A DNA stretch of 64,000 nt from positions 62,001 through 126,000 of the forward strand of contig NZ_JBPBBA010000003.1 in assembly GCF_050896395.1 (NCBI RefSeq). The letters run 5' to 3'. Made by a program: the position numbers and the translations under genes. Numbering within the stretch: position 1 is the first letter of the stretch; every line of letters begins with the position of its first letter. The DNA comes from Nioella aestuarii (GTDB lineage Bacteria > Pseudomonadota > Alphaproteobacteria > Rhodobacterales > Rhodobacteraceae). This document shows, piece by piece, positions 18,362-27,173 of the stretch. Under the pieces are notes generated by a model. The model did no database searches and had not been told where the DNA came from. It saw only the letters and a list, made by a program, of their open reading frames with translations.

Positions 18362-19279
18362 ATGACCCCTGATCTTCTGACCATGTCACCCGAAGTGGCC
18401 AAGGCACTGGCACTAAATGCCCCGGTTGTGGCGCTGGAAAGCACCATCATCACCCATGGGATGCCATACCCTCAGAACCTCGAAACCGCCCGCCGGGTGG
18501 AGGACGAGCTGCGCGCTGCGGGTGCGGTTCCGGCGACCATCGCGATCCTGTCAGGTCGTTTGCATGTCGGCCTTACCGCACAGGAACTGGAGGAGCTCGC
18601 GCAGGCCGAGGATGTTATGAAGCTCAGCCGGGCCGATCTGGCCGTTGCCATGGCCACGGGCCAGACGGGGGCGACGACTGTCGCCGCCACGATGATCGCG
18701 GCGAAGCTGGCAGGGATTGGCGTTTTCGCAACAGGCGGAATAGGCGGCGTTCACATTGGCGCGGAAGACAGCTTTGACATTTCTGCCGACCTCATGGAAC
18801 TGGCGCAGACCCCTGTGACCGTTGTCGCAGCCGGAGCCAAGGCCATTCTGGACATACCGAAAACACTGGAGGTCTTGGAAACCCAGGGTGTACCGGTCAT
18901 CACCTTTGGACAGGATGAGTTTCCGGCCTTCTGGTCGCGCAGTTCGGGCTTGAAATCGCCTTTGCGCCTGGATGACGCAAGCGCCATTGCAGCCAGTGCC
19001 CTGATGCGCGCGCGCCTTGGCCTGCCCGGTGGCCAACTGGTGGCCAACCCGATTCCCGAAGCGGATGAAATCGCGGCCCAGACACTTGCGCCGATCATCG
19101 CTCAGGCGCAATCCGAAGCCAATGCACAAGGGTTTGCGGGCAAGGCAGTAACACCCTTCCTGCTGCAACGCATTTTCGAACTGACCAACGGAAGGTCACT
19201 CGAGGCCAATATCGCCTTGGTTCTGAACAATGCGCGTCTGGCTGCGGCAATTGCCCACGCCATGGTCGCAAAGGATTGA
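18362..19279 (+). CDS. psuG: Pseudouridine-5'-phosphate glycosidase
   Basis: 305 residues from the ATG at 18362, the normal length for the family; the frame extends further upstream inside psuK but that part is not coding here. Family landmarks are ALESTIITHGMPYPQN near the start, the TGGIGGVHIGAE loop, and FGQDEFPAFWSRSSGLKSPLR-type segment, seen as FPAFWSRSSG. It splits pseudouridine 5'-phosphate into uracil and ribose 5-phosphate. It is coupled to psuK and feeds RNA-derived pseudouridine into pyrimidine and pentose pools. Confidence 0.93.
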   Translation: MTPDLLTMSPEVAKALALNAPVVALESTIITHGMPYPQNLETARRVEDELRAAGAVPATIAILSGRLHVGLTAQELEELAQAEDVMKLSRADLAVAMATGQTGATTVAATMIAAKLAGIGVFATGGIGGVHIGAEDSFDISADLMELAQTPVTVVAAGAKAILDIPKTLEVLETQGVPVITFGQDEFPAFWSRSSGLKSPLRLDDASAIAASALMRARLGLPGGQLVANPIPEADEIAAQTLAPIIAQAQSEANAQGFAGKAVTPFLLQRIFELTNGRSLEANIALVLNNARLAAAIAHAMVAKD

Positions 19280-19354
19280 ACACACTCTCTTGTTTGGCGC
19301 GAAACGCACCCTTAGTAACAGGTAAGACAGTTTCTTCAGGGACGACCGGCAAGA

Positions 19355-20143
19355 ATGGAATTGCCCGAACCACCACCGCCGCCCCGGCGCGGCTGGATAT
19401 CTTCACTACAGGCCAGTTTCCTGACCGGTCTTGTGGTGATTGCGCCCATTGGCCTGACCGCCTGGTTGATCTGGTCCATCATAGGCTGGATCGATTCATG
19501 GGTTCTGCCGTTTTTGCCCGACGCCTATAACCCGGCGCTGCTGATCCGGAACTACTTCAATATCGATGTCGATATCCGCGGCATTGGCGTGGGTATGTTC
19601 CTGCTGTTCACGATCATCGTTGGCTGGATTGCCAAGGGGCTGATCGGGCGGTCGCTGATCCGCACATCTGAAACCATTGTTTTGTCGATCCCTGGTGTGC
19701 GCTCGCTCTATTCCGGTCTGAAGCAGATCACCGAAACCGTTCTGGCGCAGTCAAAGGGGTCTTTCGACAAGGCCTGTCTGGTGGAGTATCCGCGAAAAGG
19801 CATTTGGGCGATTGCCTTCATTTCGACCGATGCGAAGGGTGAGATTGCCGACAGTCATGACAAACACATGATTTCTGTCTTCCTCCCAACCACGCCAAAC
19901 CCGACCTCGGGCTTCCTGCTGTTCCTGCCGAAGGAAGATGTGCAGATCCTGAAGATGTCGGTCGAGGATGCGGCGAAGCTGGTGATCTCGGCGGGGCTTG
20001 TCTACCCAAGCACCGGCGACAAGGATGGCGACCGAATCCCAGATGAGGCGGAAGTGGTCGAGGTGGAGGGCACGGCAGCCAGCCTGCTGACGCAACCGAC
20101 CGAGGCGCAAACCACGCCCGACCGGCGCACCGAAGACGCCTAA
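19355..20143 (+). CDS. DUF502 membrane protein
   Basis: 262 residues with a proline-rich start and two membrane helices (about residues 20-45 and 75-95). A family-typical SIPGVRSLYSGLKQI segment follows, then a soluble domain with KACLVEYPRKGIWAI and VFLPTTPNPTSGFLLFLP. This is the DUF502 family, widespread and functionally undefined in bacteria. The C-terminal 60 residues are acidic and probably disordered. It is followed by a G6/C6 hairpin (20183-20188 with 20196-20201) that may end its transcript or belong to the rpsB leader. Confidence 0.85.
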   Translation: MELPEPPPPPRRGWISSLQASFLTGLVVIAPIGLTAWLIWSIIGWIDSWVLPFLPDAYNPALLIRNYFNIDVDIRGIGVGMFLLFTIIVGWIAKGLIGRSLIRTSETIVLSIPGVRSLYSGLKQITETVLAQSKGSFDKACLVEYPRKGIWAIAFISTDAKGEIADSHDKHMISVFLPTTPNPTSGFLLFLPKEDVQILKMSVEDAAKLVISAGLVYPSTGDKDGDRIPDEAEVVEVEGTAASLLTQPTEAQTTPDRRTEDA

Positions 20144-20334
20144 CTCACCAACATTTCCGGGTTTTGCCGATCTGTCGGGGCAGGGGGGTTGCATTCCCCC
20201 CGCCACTGCCTTAATGGCGCGCTTACTTCACAGGCAGAGGCGGGCCCTCGGGGGAGACATCCCTGAAAGGTCCACCGGTTGGGTTCAGTCCCTAAACCTC
20301 TGCCAAGGCGCAAACCGGAAAAGGATACTAGGAC
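20144..20334 (+). promoter_or_regulatory. Structured leader of rpsB
   Basis: About 190 bp with no gene. A G6/C6 hairpin (20183-20188 with 20196-20201) is followed by a perfect 8-bp long-range pairing, GGCAGAGG (20233-20240) with CCTCTGCC (20297-20304). That pairing encloses 56 nt and ends 30 nt before the start codon. S2 is autoregulated through its leader in other bacteria; a similar role here is inference. Confidence 0.4.
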
Positions 20335-21138
20335 ATGGCGCTTCCTGATTTCACCATGCGTCAGCTGCTTGAAGCTGGCGTTCACTTCGGCCACCAGACG
20401 CAACGCTGGAACCCCCGTATGGGCGAGTTCATCTATGGCGAGCGCAATGGCATCCACATTCTCGACCTGACGCAGACCGTTCCGATGCTGGACCAGGCCT
20501 TGCAGGTCGTGCGCGAAACCGTCGCCAAGGGCGGCAGCATCCTGTTCGTCGGCACCAAGCGTCAGGCACAAAAGCCCGTCGCCGAAGCGGCTGAGCGTTG
20601 CGCGCAGTACTACATGAACCACCGCTGGCTTGGCGGCACGCTGACCAACTGGAAAACCGTGTCCAACTCGATCTCTCGCCTGAAGCAGATCGACGAAGCC
20701 ATGGAAAACGGGCTGGAAGGTCTGACCAAGAAAGAGCGTCTTGGCATGGAACGTGACCAGGCGAAGCTTCAGGCCTCGCTTGGCGGCATCCGCGAAATGG
20801 GCGGCCTGCCCGACCTGATCTTCGTCATCGACGTCAAGAAAGAGGATCTGGCGATCCTCGAAGCCAAGAAATTGGGCATCCCGGTTGTGGCCGTGGTCGA
20901 CACCAACTGTTCGCCCGATGGCGTAGACTACATCATCCCCGGCAACGACGACGCGGCACGTGCGATCTCGCTCTACTGCGATCTGGTTTCCCGCGCGGCG
21001 CTGGACGGCATGACCGCCCAGATGGAAGGCGCAGGCGTTGACCTGGGCGCTCTGGAAGAAGGCAGCGTTGAAGAAGCCCTGACCGGCGAAACCCAAGCAG
21101 AGGCAGAAGCCCCCGCCGAGGAAGCCGCAGAAGGCTGA
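20335..21138 (+). CDS. rpsB: Small ribosomal subunit protein uS2
   Basis: 267 residues. The start MRQLLEAGVHFGHQTQRWNP region is nearly invariant in S2, as are the WLGGTLTNWKT and IPVVAVVDTNCSPD segments. The last 30 residues are an Ala/Glu-rich acidic tail, longer than in E. coli but common in alphaproteobacteria. S2 joins late in 30S assembly and is needed for S1 binding. The ATG has a purine-rich AAAGGA upstream. tsf follows 75 bp later, the standard rpsB-tsf pair. Confidence 0.98.
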   Translation: MALPDFTMRQLLEAGVHFGHQTQRWNPRMGEFIYGERNGIHILDLTQTVPMLDQALQVVRETVAKGGSILFVGTKRQAQKPVAEAAERCAQYYMNHRWLGGTLTNWKTVSNSISRLKQIDEAMENGLEGLTKKERLGMERDQAKLQASLGGIREMGGLPDLIFVIDVKKEDLAILEAKKLGIPVVAVVDTNCSPDGVDYIIPGNDDAARAISLYCDLVSRAALDGMTAQMEGAGVDLGALEEGSVEEALTGETQAEAEAPAEEAAEG

Positions 21139-21213
21139 TCTGCCTTCACGCATCTGACACATGGACCGGCTAATGGCCGGTCCTATCCATATCCCGAATA
21201 AAGGAGCAGACCG

Positions 21214-22089
21214 ATGGCAATTACCGCTGCAATGGTCAAAGAGCTGCGCGAAGCCACCGCCGCAGGCATGATGGACGCCAAGAAGGCCCTGGTTGAAACC
21301 AATGGCGATTTCGACGCCGCAGTTGACTGGCTTCGCACCAAGGGTCTGGCGAAAGCCGCCAAGAAATCCGGCCGTGTTGCCGCCGAGGGCCTGGTGGCCG
21401 TCGCTGTCGAGGGCGGCGTTGGCGTCGCTGTCGAGGTGAACTCGGAAACCGACTTCGTTGCCAAGAACGCCGAATTCCAGAAGATGGTTGGCGCAATCGC
21501 GGGCGCCGCAACCGGCGTGGCAGATGTCGAGGCGCTGGCCGCAGCCGATCTCGGTGGCAAGACCGTCGCTGACACGCTGACCGACAAGATCGCCACCATC
21601 GGCGAGAACATGACCCTGCGCCGCATGGCCCGCATCGAAGGCGACACTGTTGTGACCTATGTCCACAACGCCGCTGCCACCGACATGGGTAAAATCGGCG
21701 TTCTGGTCGCGCTGACCGGCGGTGATGAGGCGCTTGGCAAGCAGATCGCGATGCACATCGCCGCTGTTAACCCCGCCGCCCTTGACGAAGGTGACATGGA
21801 CCCGGCCGTGGTCGAAAAGGAACGTCAGATCCAGATCGACATCGCCCGTGAATCCGGCAAGCCGGAAGCCGTGATCGAGAAGATGATTGAAGGCCGCATG
21901 AAGAAATTTGTGGCCGAGTCGACTCTTCTGAACCAGGCGTTCGTGATCAACCCCGATCTGACCGTCGGTGCCGCTGCGTCCGAGGCCGGCGCAACCGTGA
22001 CTGGTTTCGTTCGCATCGAAGTGGGCGAAGGCATCGAGAAGAAAGAAGAAGACTTCGCAGCTGAGGTTGCGAAGGCTGCCCAGGGCTAA
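21214..22089 (+). CDS. tsf: Elongation factor Ts
   Basis: 291 residues. The N-terminal UBA-like module contains VKELREATAAGMMDAKKAL, and the core has the nearly invariant EVNSETDFVAKN segment. C-terminal LLNQAFVINPDLTV and the coiled region match EF-Ts. It recycles EF-Tu from GDP to GTP form. AAAGGAG lies about eight bases before the ATG. The gene ends 52 bp before a 15-bp terminator stem, closing the rpsB-tsf unit. Confidence 0.98.
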   Translation: MAITAAMVKELREATAAGMMDAKKALVETNGDFDAAVDWLRTKGLAKAAKKSGRVAAEGLVAVAVEGGVGVAVEVNSETDFVAKNAEFQKMVGAIAGAATGVADVEALAAADLGGKTVADTLTDKIATIGENMTLRRMARIEGDTVVTYVHNAAATDMGKIGVLVALTGGDEALGKQIAMHIAAVNPAALDEGDMDPAVVEKERQIQIDIARESGKPEAVIEKMIEGRMKKFVAESTLLNQAFVINPDLTVGAAASEAGATVTGFVRIEVGEGIEKKEEDFAAEVAKAAQG

Positions 22090-22143
22090 GGCCCATGGAA
22101 GAGGGGCAGGGGTGTTGGGAGGCGCCCCTGTCACCTGAACTAA

Positions 22144-22190
22144 AAAAAGCGGTGCTGCGAGGGACAAAGTTGCAGCACCGCTTTTTCTTT
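22144..22190 (+). terminator. Intrinsic terminator of rpsB-tsf
   Basis: A perfect 15-bp stem, AAAAAGCGGTGCTGC type (22144-22158 with 22172-22186), has a 13-nt loop and a T-rich tail. The A-run on the left arm means it could also stop leftward transcription. Confidence 0.92.
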
Positions 22191-22419
22191 CGTTGCCGCG
22201 CAAACCTGATTGGGGATGGGCAGGCGCGGGATCAGGGATCTAGAGTTTTTGATCTCAGCACCCTGACGAACTGGACCGCCAGGCCGGAAATGTTCCTGAC
22301 GGTCCGATGCTCCTGACCGAAGAAATCTCAGCCATCACTCACGGAACTTGAGTAAAGTGACGCAAAGTCATCCCGTGGGAAAGTAAGGAATCCTTTACCT
22401 TATCGGCTGAATATTCCCG
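22191..22419. other. Intergenic region between tsf and the convergent luxR gene
   Basis: I see no gene. A 10-bp interrupted hairpin is present: GGACCG (22273-22278) and CAGG (22280-22283) pair with CCTG (22295-22298) and CGGTCC (22300-22305). It lacks a U-tract in either direction, so I do not call it a terminator. Confidence 0.35.
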
Positions 22420-23181
22420 TTAAGAGAGCTGAGTCCCCGGATCGACGATGAAAATCTGGTTTAGAACCGAGGCTTTGCGCACAGCCTGGGCCGTCGTTTC
22501 CACCCCGAGAGATTCCCGCGCGCCGCGCAAATGCTTGTCCACCGTGGCGACCTTTCGACCAAGCAGCAAGGCGATGTCGCGCACCGATTTACCGTCGGCC
22601 ACAAGCTCCAATACCTCAGACTGCCGAGGCGTCAGTATCCGGCTTTGACCGGTCGCGGGAAGCTGAGTGATTGCCAGATGGGCCACCTGGTTAATGATCT
22701 CCAGCTCTTCTCCTTTGTCTTCCCACAGCGCATCCACGTCATTCTGGGTCATGCCAGCGCGCGCGACGAGCCCGATCCCGGCGGCCGAACGTTTGATCGC
22801 CATCGGAAAGGAAATCGTGTACCCGCAGGTGATCCCGAACCGCTTGTTCAGCGCCATCAGCTCTCTTCGAGTTGCACCGAGGGGCGTGTTATCCGGGTCA
22901 TCCCACATGTACCGCCAGCTGATCGCACCGACATTGCGCGACGCCCATTTCATCATCGGCGCATCCCGAAACAGACCATGACCGATATAGGCCTCGATAT
23001 ACTCTGACGGGTAGTTTGTGAGGATCAGCGCGTCCTCGGGATTGGTCAGCGACTGTGCCGATTGAAAACACGTATAGGCATAGATCAGACGGTCAAAACC
23101 GTAGCTCTGCATCAGTTTGGTGTGATATTCCCAAAGCTCCTCAACTGTCCGAGCCTTGAGATAGGGCATTAACGATTTCAT
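22420..23181 (-). CDS. LuxR-family regulator with autoinducer-binding domain (LuxR solo)
   Basis: 253 residues. The N-terminal half matches the autoind_bind domain: a YPSEYIEAYIGHGLFRDAP segment with the conserved Asp-Ala-Pro, then SWRYMWDD and a FGITCGYTISFP strand. The C-terminal GerE-type helix-turn-helix reads LTPRQSEVLELVADGKSVRDIALLLGRKVATVDKHL in outline, with LTPRQSEVLELVADGKS near residue 185. It probably binds an N-acyl-homoserine lactone or a related signal. No luxI-type synthase is in the window. A lux-box-like palindrome lies about 105 bp upstream (23286-23304). Confidence 0.88.
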   Translation of the reverse strand: MKSLMPYLKARTVEELWEYHTKLMQSYGFDRLIYAYTCFQSAQSLTNPEDALILTNYPSEYIEAYIGHGLFRDAPMMKWASRNVGAISWRYMWDDPDNTPLGATRRELMALNKRFGITCGYTISFPMAIKRSAAGIGLVARAGMTQNDVDALWEDKGEELEIINQVAHLAITQLPATGQSRILTPRQSEVLELVADGKSVRDIALLLGRKVATVDKHLRGARESLGVETTAQAVRKASVLNQIFIVDPGTQLS

Positions 23182-23587
23182 AGAGCAGCTCCGCGTTCGT
23201 TTTCACGAAAGCGCGTACAGACAGAACGGGGCTTGCCCTGTATCAGGCAGCTCAAAAAGTCGCGTATCATGATATTCCCCAAAATCAGACACTAGAATAG
23301 TCTGCTAACTTTCAAGCTGTCGAGCGCAATTTCACATGAAATCAGAGTGTTGTGGAATGCGAGATCCAGATGCCGCTCAAGATCGGCGGTTCTTTGCGCG
23401 ATCGTTGGAAGGGGAAATGTAAGGCGCGTGCATTAAGTAGTCTGCGGAGGGGTCTGTTTTTACAAGTTTTATTGGCAAAGGCCGACCGTGCAGGTCAGCC
23501 ACGGCTTAACACCATATTTAACATAATCATGATTACAGGCGCAATTGATCTGCGCAGCGAACGTGTTCCAAGACCCGCATCCAGATC
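23182..23587. other. 406-bp intergenic region upstream of luxR and downstream of phoB
   Basis: No convincing gene is seen; the stretch is more AT-rich than its flanks. It holds a 19-bp imperfect palindrome, CAGAC (23286-23290) with GTCTG (23300-23304), that resembles a lux box. TAGTCTGC occurs twice (about 23299 and 23437). The phoB transcript must end here, but I find no clear terminator; a weak GCGCA/TGCGC hairpin near 23540 is the only candidate. Confidence 0.35.
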
Positions 23588-24277
23588 TTAACCCAATGCG
23601 TAGCCTGCCCCACGGACAGTTCGGATCGGATCCGTATCGCTGGATGCCGTTTTTAAGGCTTTTCTCAATCGTCCCACGTGCACGTCAACAGTACGGCTAT
23701 CAACATAGATATCCCGGCCCCACACGCGGTCCAAAAGCTGTTCACGAGACCAAACCCGGCCCGGTCGTTCCATGAAAGCCGTCAGCAAGCGGAATTCTGT
23801 TGGTCCGAGCGACACTTGCTGCCCGTTGCGATAGACACGGTGTTCTTCCATATCCAGCAAGATGTCTTCGAAAGTCAGATGTTCGCCCACAGCTGCTGGC
23901 CGCGTGCGACGCAGCTGGGTGCGCAGTCGGGCCAAAAGCTCGGCCACGGAATACGGTTTTACCACGTAGTCATCTGCCCCGGTCTCCAGGCCACGCACCC
24001 GGTCCACCTCCTCCGAGCGCGCAGAAAGCATGATCACCGGGATTTTGCGTGTTTCATCCGCAGCCTTGAGCTGCCGGCACACCTCGATGCCCGAAACATT
24101 GGGCAGCATCCAGTCCAGAACAATCACGTCCGGCGGGGTTTCGCGGGCCATGACAAGTGCCTCGTCCCCTGCCCCCGCAGAAATGACCGCGTAGCCTTCG
24201 GCGCGGATATTGTAGGCCAGCACCTCGCGTTGCGCGGGTTCGTCCTCGACAATCAGGACAAGAGGCTCACCAGCCAT
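23588..24277 (-). CDS. phoB: Phosphate regulon response regulator PhoB
   Basis: 229 residues, OmpR/PhoB class. The receiver domain has acidic pocket residues Glu11-Asp12, phosphoacceptor Asp55 (VLDWMLP) and the Lys of DDYVVKPYS. The winged-helix domain carries LGPTEFRLLTAFMERPGRVWSREQLLD in outline, with the SRTVDVHVGRLRKAL recognition helix. It activates Pho genes under phosphate limitation. It is the last gene of pstSCAB-phoU-phoB, three bases after phoU. Its kinase phoR is separated by an arsenite exporter gene and lies beyond pstS. Confidence 0.96.
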   Translation of the reverse strand: MAGEPLVLIVEDEPAQREVLAYNIRAEGYAVISAGAGDEALVMARETPPDVIVLDWMLPNVSGIEVCRQLKAADETRKIPVIMLSARSEEVDRVRGLETGADDYVVKPYSVAELLARLRTQLRRTRPAAVGEHLTFEDILLDMEEHRVYRNGQQVSLGPTEFRLLTAFMERPGRVWSREQLLDRVWGRDIYVDSRTVDVHVGRLRKALKTASSDTDPIRTVRGAGYALG

Positions 24278-24280
24278 GGC

Positions 24281-25000
24281 TCATTCCTCCCCGGCACCCA
24301 AATCATGGGAAGACTGATCACCCTTTTCTCGTTCATCATCAGGGTATTCACCTGTTGTCAGGTAGATCACCTGTTCGGCGATATTGGTGACATGATCGCC
24401 CATCCGCTCGATGTTCTTGGCCATGAAGTGAAGATGCATGCAGGTGGTGATGTTGCGTGGATCTTCCATCATGAAGGTCAGGTATTCGCGGAACAGCGCG
24501 GAATACATCTGGTCAACTTCCACGTCCCGTTCGCGCACATCGGCGGCCAGGTCGGCATCGCGCTGGATATAGGCGTCCAGCGCGTCTTTCAACATCAGCT
24601 CCACCTGACGGGCCATGCGGCGCAGCCCGGCACCAGATCCGTTGATCTGCTGCATCTGCATGATGACCCCTGCCCGCTTGGCCATGTTCTTTGCATAGTC
24701 ACCGATCCGTTCCAGGCTGGCGGCCAGACGGAAGACTGTCAGAACGGTCCGCAGATCGCCTGCGGTTGGCTGACGAAGGGCGATGATCAGCGCGGCTTCC
24801 TCGTTCAGGCGCTCTTCCAGCTCGTCAATGACCTTGTCAGCTTTGCGGACTTTCTTCGCCAGTTCCTCATCGCGCGTTTCAAGCGCCGTGGTGGCGTCAA
24901 CAATCGCTTCTTCGACCAACCCGCCCATTTTCATGATCAGGGCTTGGATCGCCTCTAGGTCCCGGTCGAAGGATGCAACGATATGTGATTTGTTTTCCAT
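24281..25000 (-). CDS. phoU: Phosphate signalling complex protein PhoU
   Basis: 239 residues, two three-helix repeats as in PhoU. The metal/acidic motif of the family appears twice: ASLERIGDYAKNMAKR near residue 92 and KNIERMGDHVTNIAEQ near residue 193. PhoU links the Pst transporter to PhoR and holds the regulon off when phosphate is plentiful. It starts 17 bases after pstB and is followed three bases later by phoB, a tight operon arrangement. The C-terminal 25 residues are charged and probably disordered. Confidence 0.96.
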   Translation of the reverse strand: MENKSHIVASFDRDLEAIQALIMKMGGLVEEAIVDATTALETRDEELAKKVRKADKVIDELEERLNEEAALIIALRQPTAGDLRTVLTVFRLAASLERIGDYAKNMAKRAGVIMQMQQINGSGAGLRRMARQVELMLKDALDAYIQRDADLAADVRERDVEVDQMYSALFREYLTFMMEDPRNITTCMHLHFMAKNIERMGDHVTNIAEQVIYLTTGEYPDDEREKGDQSSHDLGAGEE

Positions 25001-25017
25001 GGGTTACAGCTCTTTCC

Positions 25018-25824
25018 TCAACCGATACGGCCGGTGATGTAGGATTCCGTGCGCGAGTCTTTGGGGTTGGTGAAGATCTGGCTGGTATCGCCAAATTCAA
25101 CCAACTCTCCCAAGTGGAAGAACGCGGTTTTCTGGCTGACACGGGCCGCCTGCTGCATCGAGTGGGTCACGATCACAACCGAGAAGCGCGCGCGCAATTC
25201 GTCGATCAGTTCCTCGACCTGCGCGGTCGCAATCGGGTCGAGCGCTGAACATGGCTCATCCATCAGCAGCACTTCCGGGCTGGTTGCCACAGCCCGCGCA
25301 ATGCATAGGCGCTGCTGCTGCCCCCCGGACAGACCGGTTCCCGGCGCGGTCAGACGATCCTTGACTTCCCCCCACAACGCAGCGCGGCGAAGGGATTTCT
25401 CAACGATTTCATCCAGTTCCGCTTTGTTCCTCGCAAGCCCGTGAATACGGGGGCCATAGGCAACATTGTCATAGATCGACTTGGGAAATGGGTTCGGTTT
25501 CTGGAAAACCATTCCGACCTTGGCACGCAACTGCACAGGATCAACCTTGGCATCATAGATATCTTCGCCATCCAGCAGGATATCCCCTGTCACCCGACAA
25601 ATATCAATTGTGTCGTTCATCCGGTTTAGGCAGCGCAGAAAGGTCGATTTCCCGCAGCCCGAGGGGCCGATGAAGGCAGTGACGGTCTTGTCCTGGATGC
25701 TAACATCCACGCCCTTGATGGCGTGGGTGTCACCATAGAACACGTCCACCCCATTGGCTGCGATTTTCAGGTCTTTGTCGTCCACGGCGCGCTCCACCAT
25801 TCGCATATCGTTCATGTCTTCCAT
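25018..25824 (-). CDS. pstB: Phosphate ABC transporter ATP-binding protein PstB
   Basis: 268 residues. Walker A is GPSGCGKST, the ABC signature LSGGQQQR and Walker B VLLMDEPCSALDP; the PstB-specific CLNRMNDTI follows Walker A. It powers high-affinity phosphate uptake. Several in-frame ATG codons near the start make the exact N terminus uncertain by a few residues. It starts eight bases after pstA. Confidence 0.97.
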   Translation of the reverse strand: MEDMNDMRMVERAVDDKDLKIAANGVDVFYGDTHAIKGVDVSIQDKTVTAFIGPSGCGKSTFLRCLNRMNDTIDICRVTGDILLDGEDIYDAKVDPVQLRAKVGMVFQKPNPFPKSIYDNVAYGPRIHGLARNKAELDEIVEKSLRRAALWGEVKDRLTAPGTGLSGGQQQRLCIARAVATSPEVLLMDEPCSALDPIATAQVEELIDELRARFSVVIVTHSMQQAARVSQKTAFFHLGELVEFGDTSQIFTNPKDSRTESYITGRIG

Positions 25825-25832
25825 CCCCGGGC

Positions 25833-27173
25833 TTACCAGCGGCGTTCAAAGCGGCGGCGCAGGATCACGGCCATCGCGTTCATGAATATCAAGAACACAA
25901 GCAGCACGATTGTTGCCCCCGAGGCACGTTCTACAAAAGCCGGGTCCGAGCGCTGTGTCCAGTTATAGACCTGCACCGGCAGGGCCGATGTCGGGTCGAA
26001 AAATCCTTCTGGCGGCGCACCCGGGAACTCCCGGACGAACGCGACCATGCCAATGAGCAGCAGGGGCGCGGTTTCGCCAAGCGCTTGCGCCAGCCCGATA
26101 ATGGTGCCGGTCAGAATGCCGGGGGCAGCCAGGGGCAGCACGTGATGAAACACCGACTGCATCTTCGAGGCCCCAAGGCCAAGGGCCGCATCCCGGATCG
26201 AGGGCGGCACGGCGCGCAGGGACGCGCGGGTCGCGATGATGATCGTCGGCAGGGTCATCAGCGTCAGCACAAGACCACCCACAATTGGGGCCGATTGCGG
26301 CAGGCCAGCAAAGTTGATGAAGATCGCAAGGCCCAGAATACCGAAGACGATGGACGGAACCGCGGCGAGGTTCGAGATATTCACTTCGATCGCATCGGTG
26401 AAGCGGTTCTGGGGCGCGAATTCCTCAAGGTAGATCGAGGCAGCAACGCCAATCGGCAGAGCCAGCACCAGCACAACGATCATCATGTAGAAAGAGCCCA
26501 GAATGGCGATGCCAAGACCGGCTGCTTCTGGCCGTTGATCCGACGCATCCGGCCCGGTGATGAAGGCCCAGTTGAACCGGGTCTCGATCATCCCGGCTTC
26601 TGCCATACGGTCGGCCAGCAGAAGTTGCGCGGGGCTGACATTGCTGTCGCGCTCTGCGCTTTCAAGCGTCACGCGACCCTTGAAGTAGCCGTCGATCCTG
26701 CCACCGGCCAGCATCTCGAGCGTAACGGTTTCACCGACCATCTCCGGGTTCGCCAGAACCAGGGCGCGCAGCTGCGCAGGGGCTTCCTGGCTGATCATGG
26801 CCATCAGGTCGCGGGGGGTTACGCCCTCCATCGAGATCCCCTGCCCTTGCAGATGCTGTTGCAGCGCCTGCGCCAGCAAAGGGGCATAGCCAAAGGTCGT
26901 GACACGCGCCATTTCAGCCGGGTCGCGGTTGCCGGCGGGGTCGAGCCGCGCTTCGGCCAGTTCCACCGGGATGGTGATATAGGTCTGCCGGAAGGCACTT
27001 GCGCCGTTGCTGACGATCGAGATCACCAGCAGGATCAGGGCCAGAACACCGACCGAGATCGCGGCGAACCCATAGGCGCGAAACCGGGCTTCACTACGGT
27101 TGCGCCGCTTCACGCGGTCTGAAGTTGCATAAAGCGAGCTTTTTGGCGGCACGGGTATGGACGCATCGGTCAT
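25833..27173 (-). CDS. pstA: Phosphate ABC transporter permease PstA
   Basis: 446 residues, longer than E. coli PstA (296), because of an N-terminal extension with a large periplasmic domain (about residues 60-220) as in other alphaproteobacteria (DUF3333 type). The permease core has six helices and the EAA-like motif, with ALGLGASKMQSVFHHVLPLAAPGI typical of the family, seen here as its GASKMQSVFHHVLP core. It overlaps the pstC stop by four bases. It forms the membrane channel with PstC. Confidence 0.95.
   Translation of the reverse strand: MTDASIPVPPKSSLYATSDRVKRRNRSEARFRAYGFAAISVGVLALILLVISIVSNGASAFRQTYITIPVELAEARLDPAGNRDPAEMARVTTFGYAPLLAQALQQHLQGQGISMEGVTPRDLMAMISQEAPAQLRALVLANPEMVGETVTLEMLAGGRIDGYFKGRVTLESAERDSNVSPAQLLLADRMAEAGMIETRFNWAFITGPDASDQRPEAAGLGIAILGSFYMMIVVLVLALPIGVAASIYLEEFAPQNRFTDAIEVNISNLAAVPSIVFGILGLAIFINFAGLPQSAPIVGGLVLTLMTLPTIIIATRASLRAVPPSIRDAALGLGASKMQSVFHHVLPLAAPGILTGTIIGLAQALGETAPLLLIGMVAFVREFPGAPPEGFFDPTSALPVQVYNWTQRSDPAFVERASGATIVLLVFLIFMNAMAVILRRRFERRW

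Noticed and set aside
20140..22203. 687-codon minus-strand frame opposite rpsB and tsf
   Set aside because: The rpsB-tsf products on the plus strand are unmistakable; the antisense frame is an effect of codon bias.
23352..23591. 79-codon plus-strand frame between luxR and phoB
   Set aside because: No ribosome-binding site, no recognisable motif, and the frame runs into the phoB 3' end.
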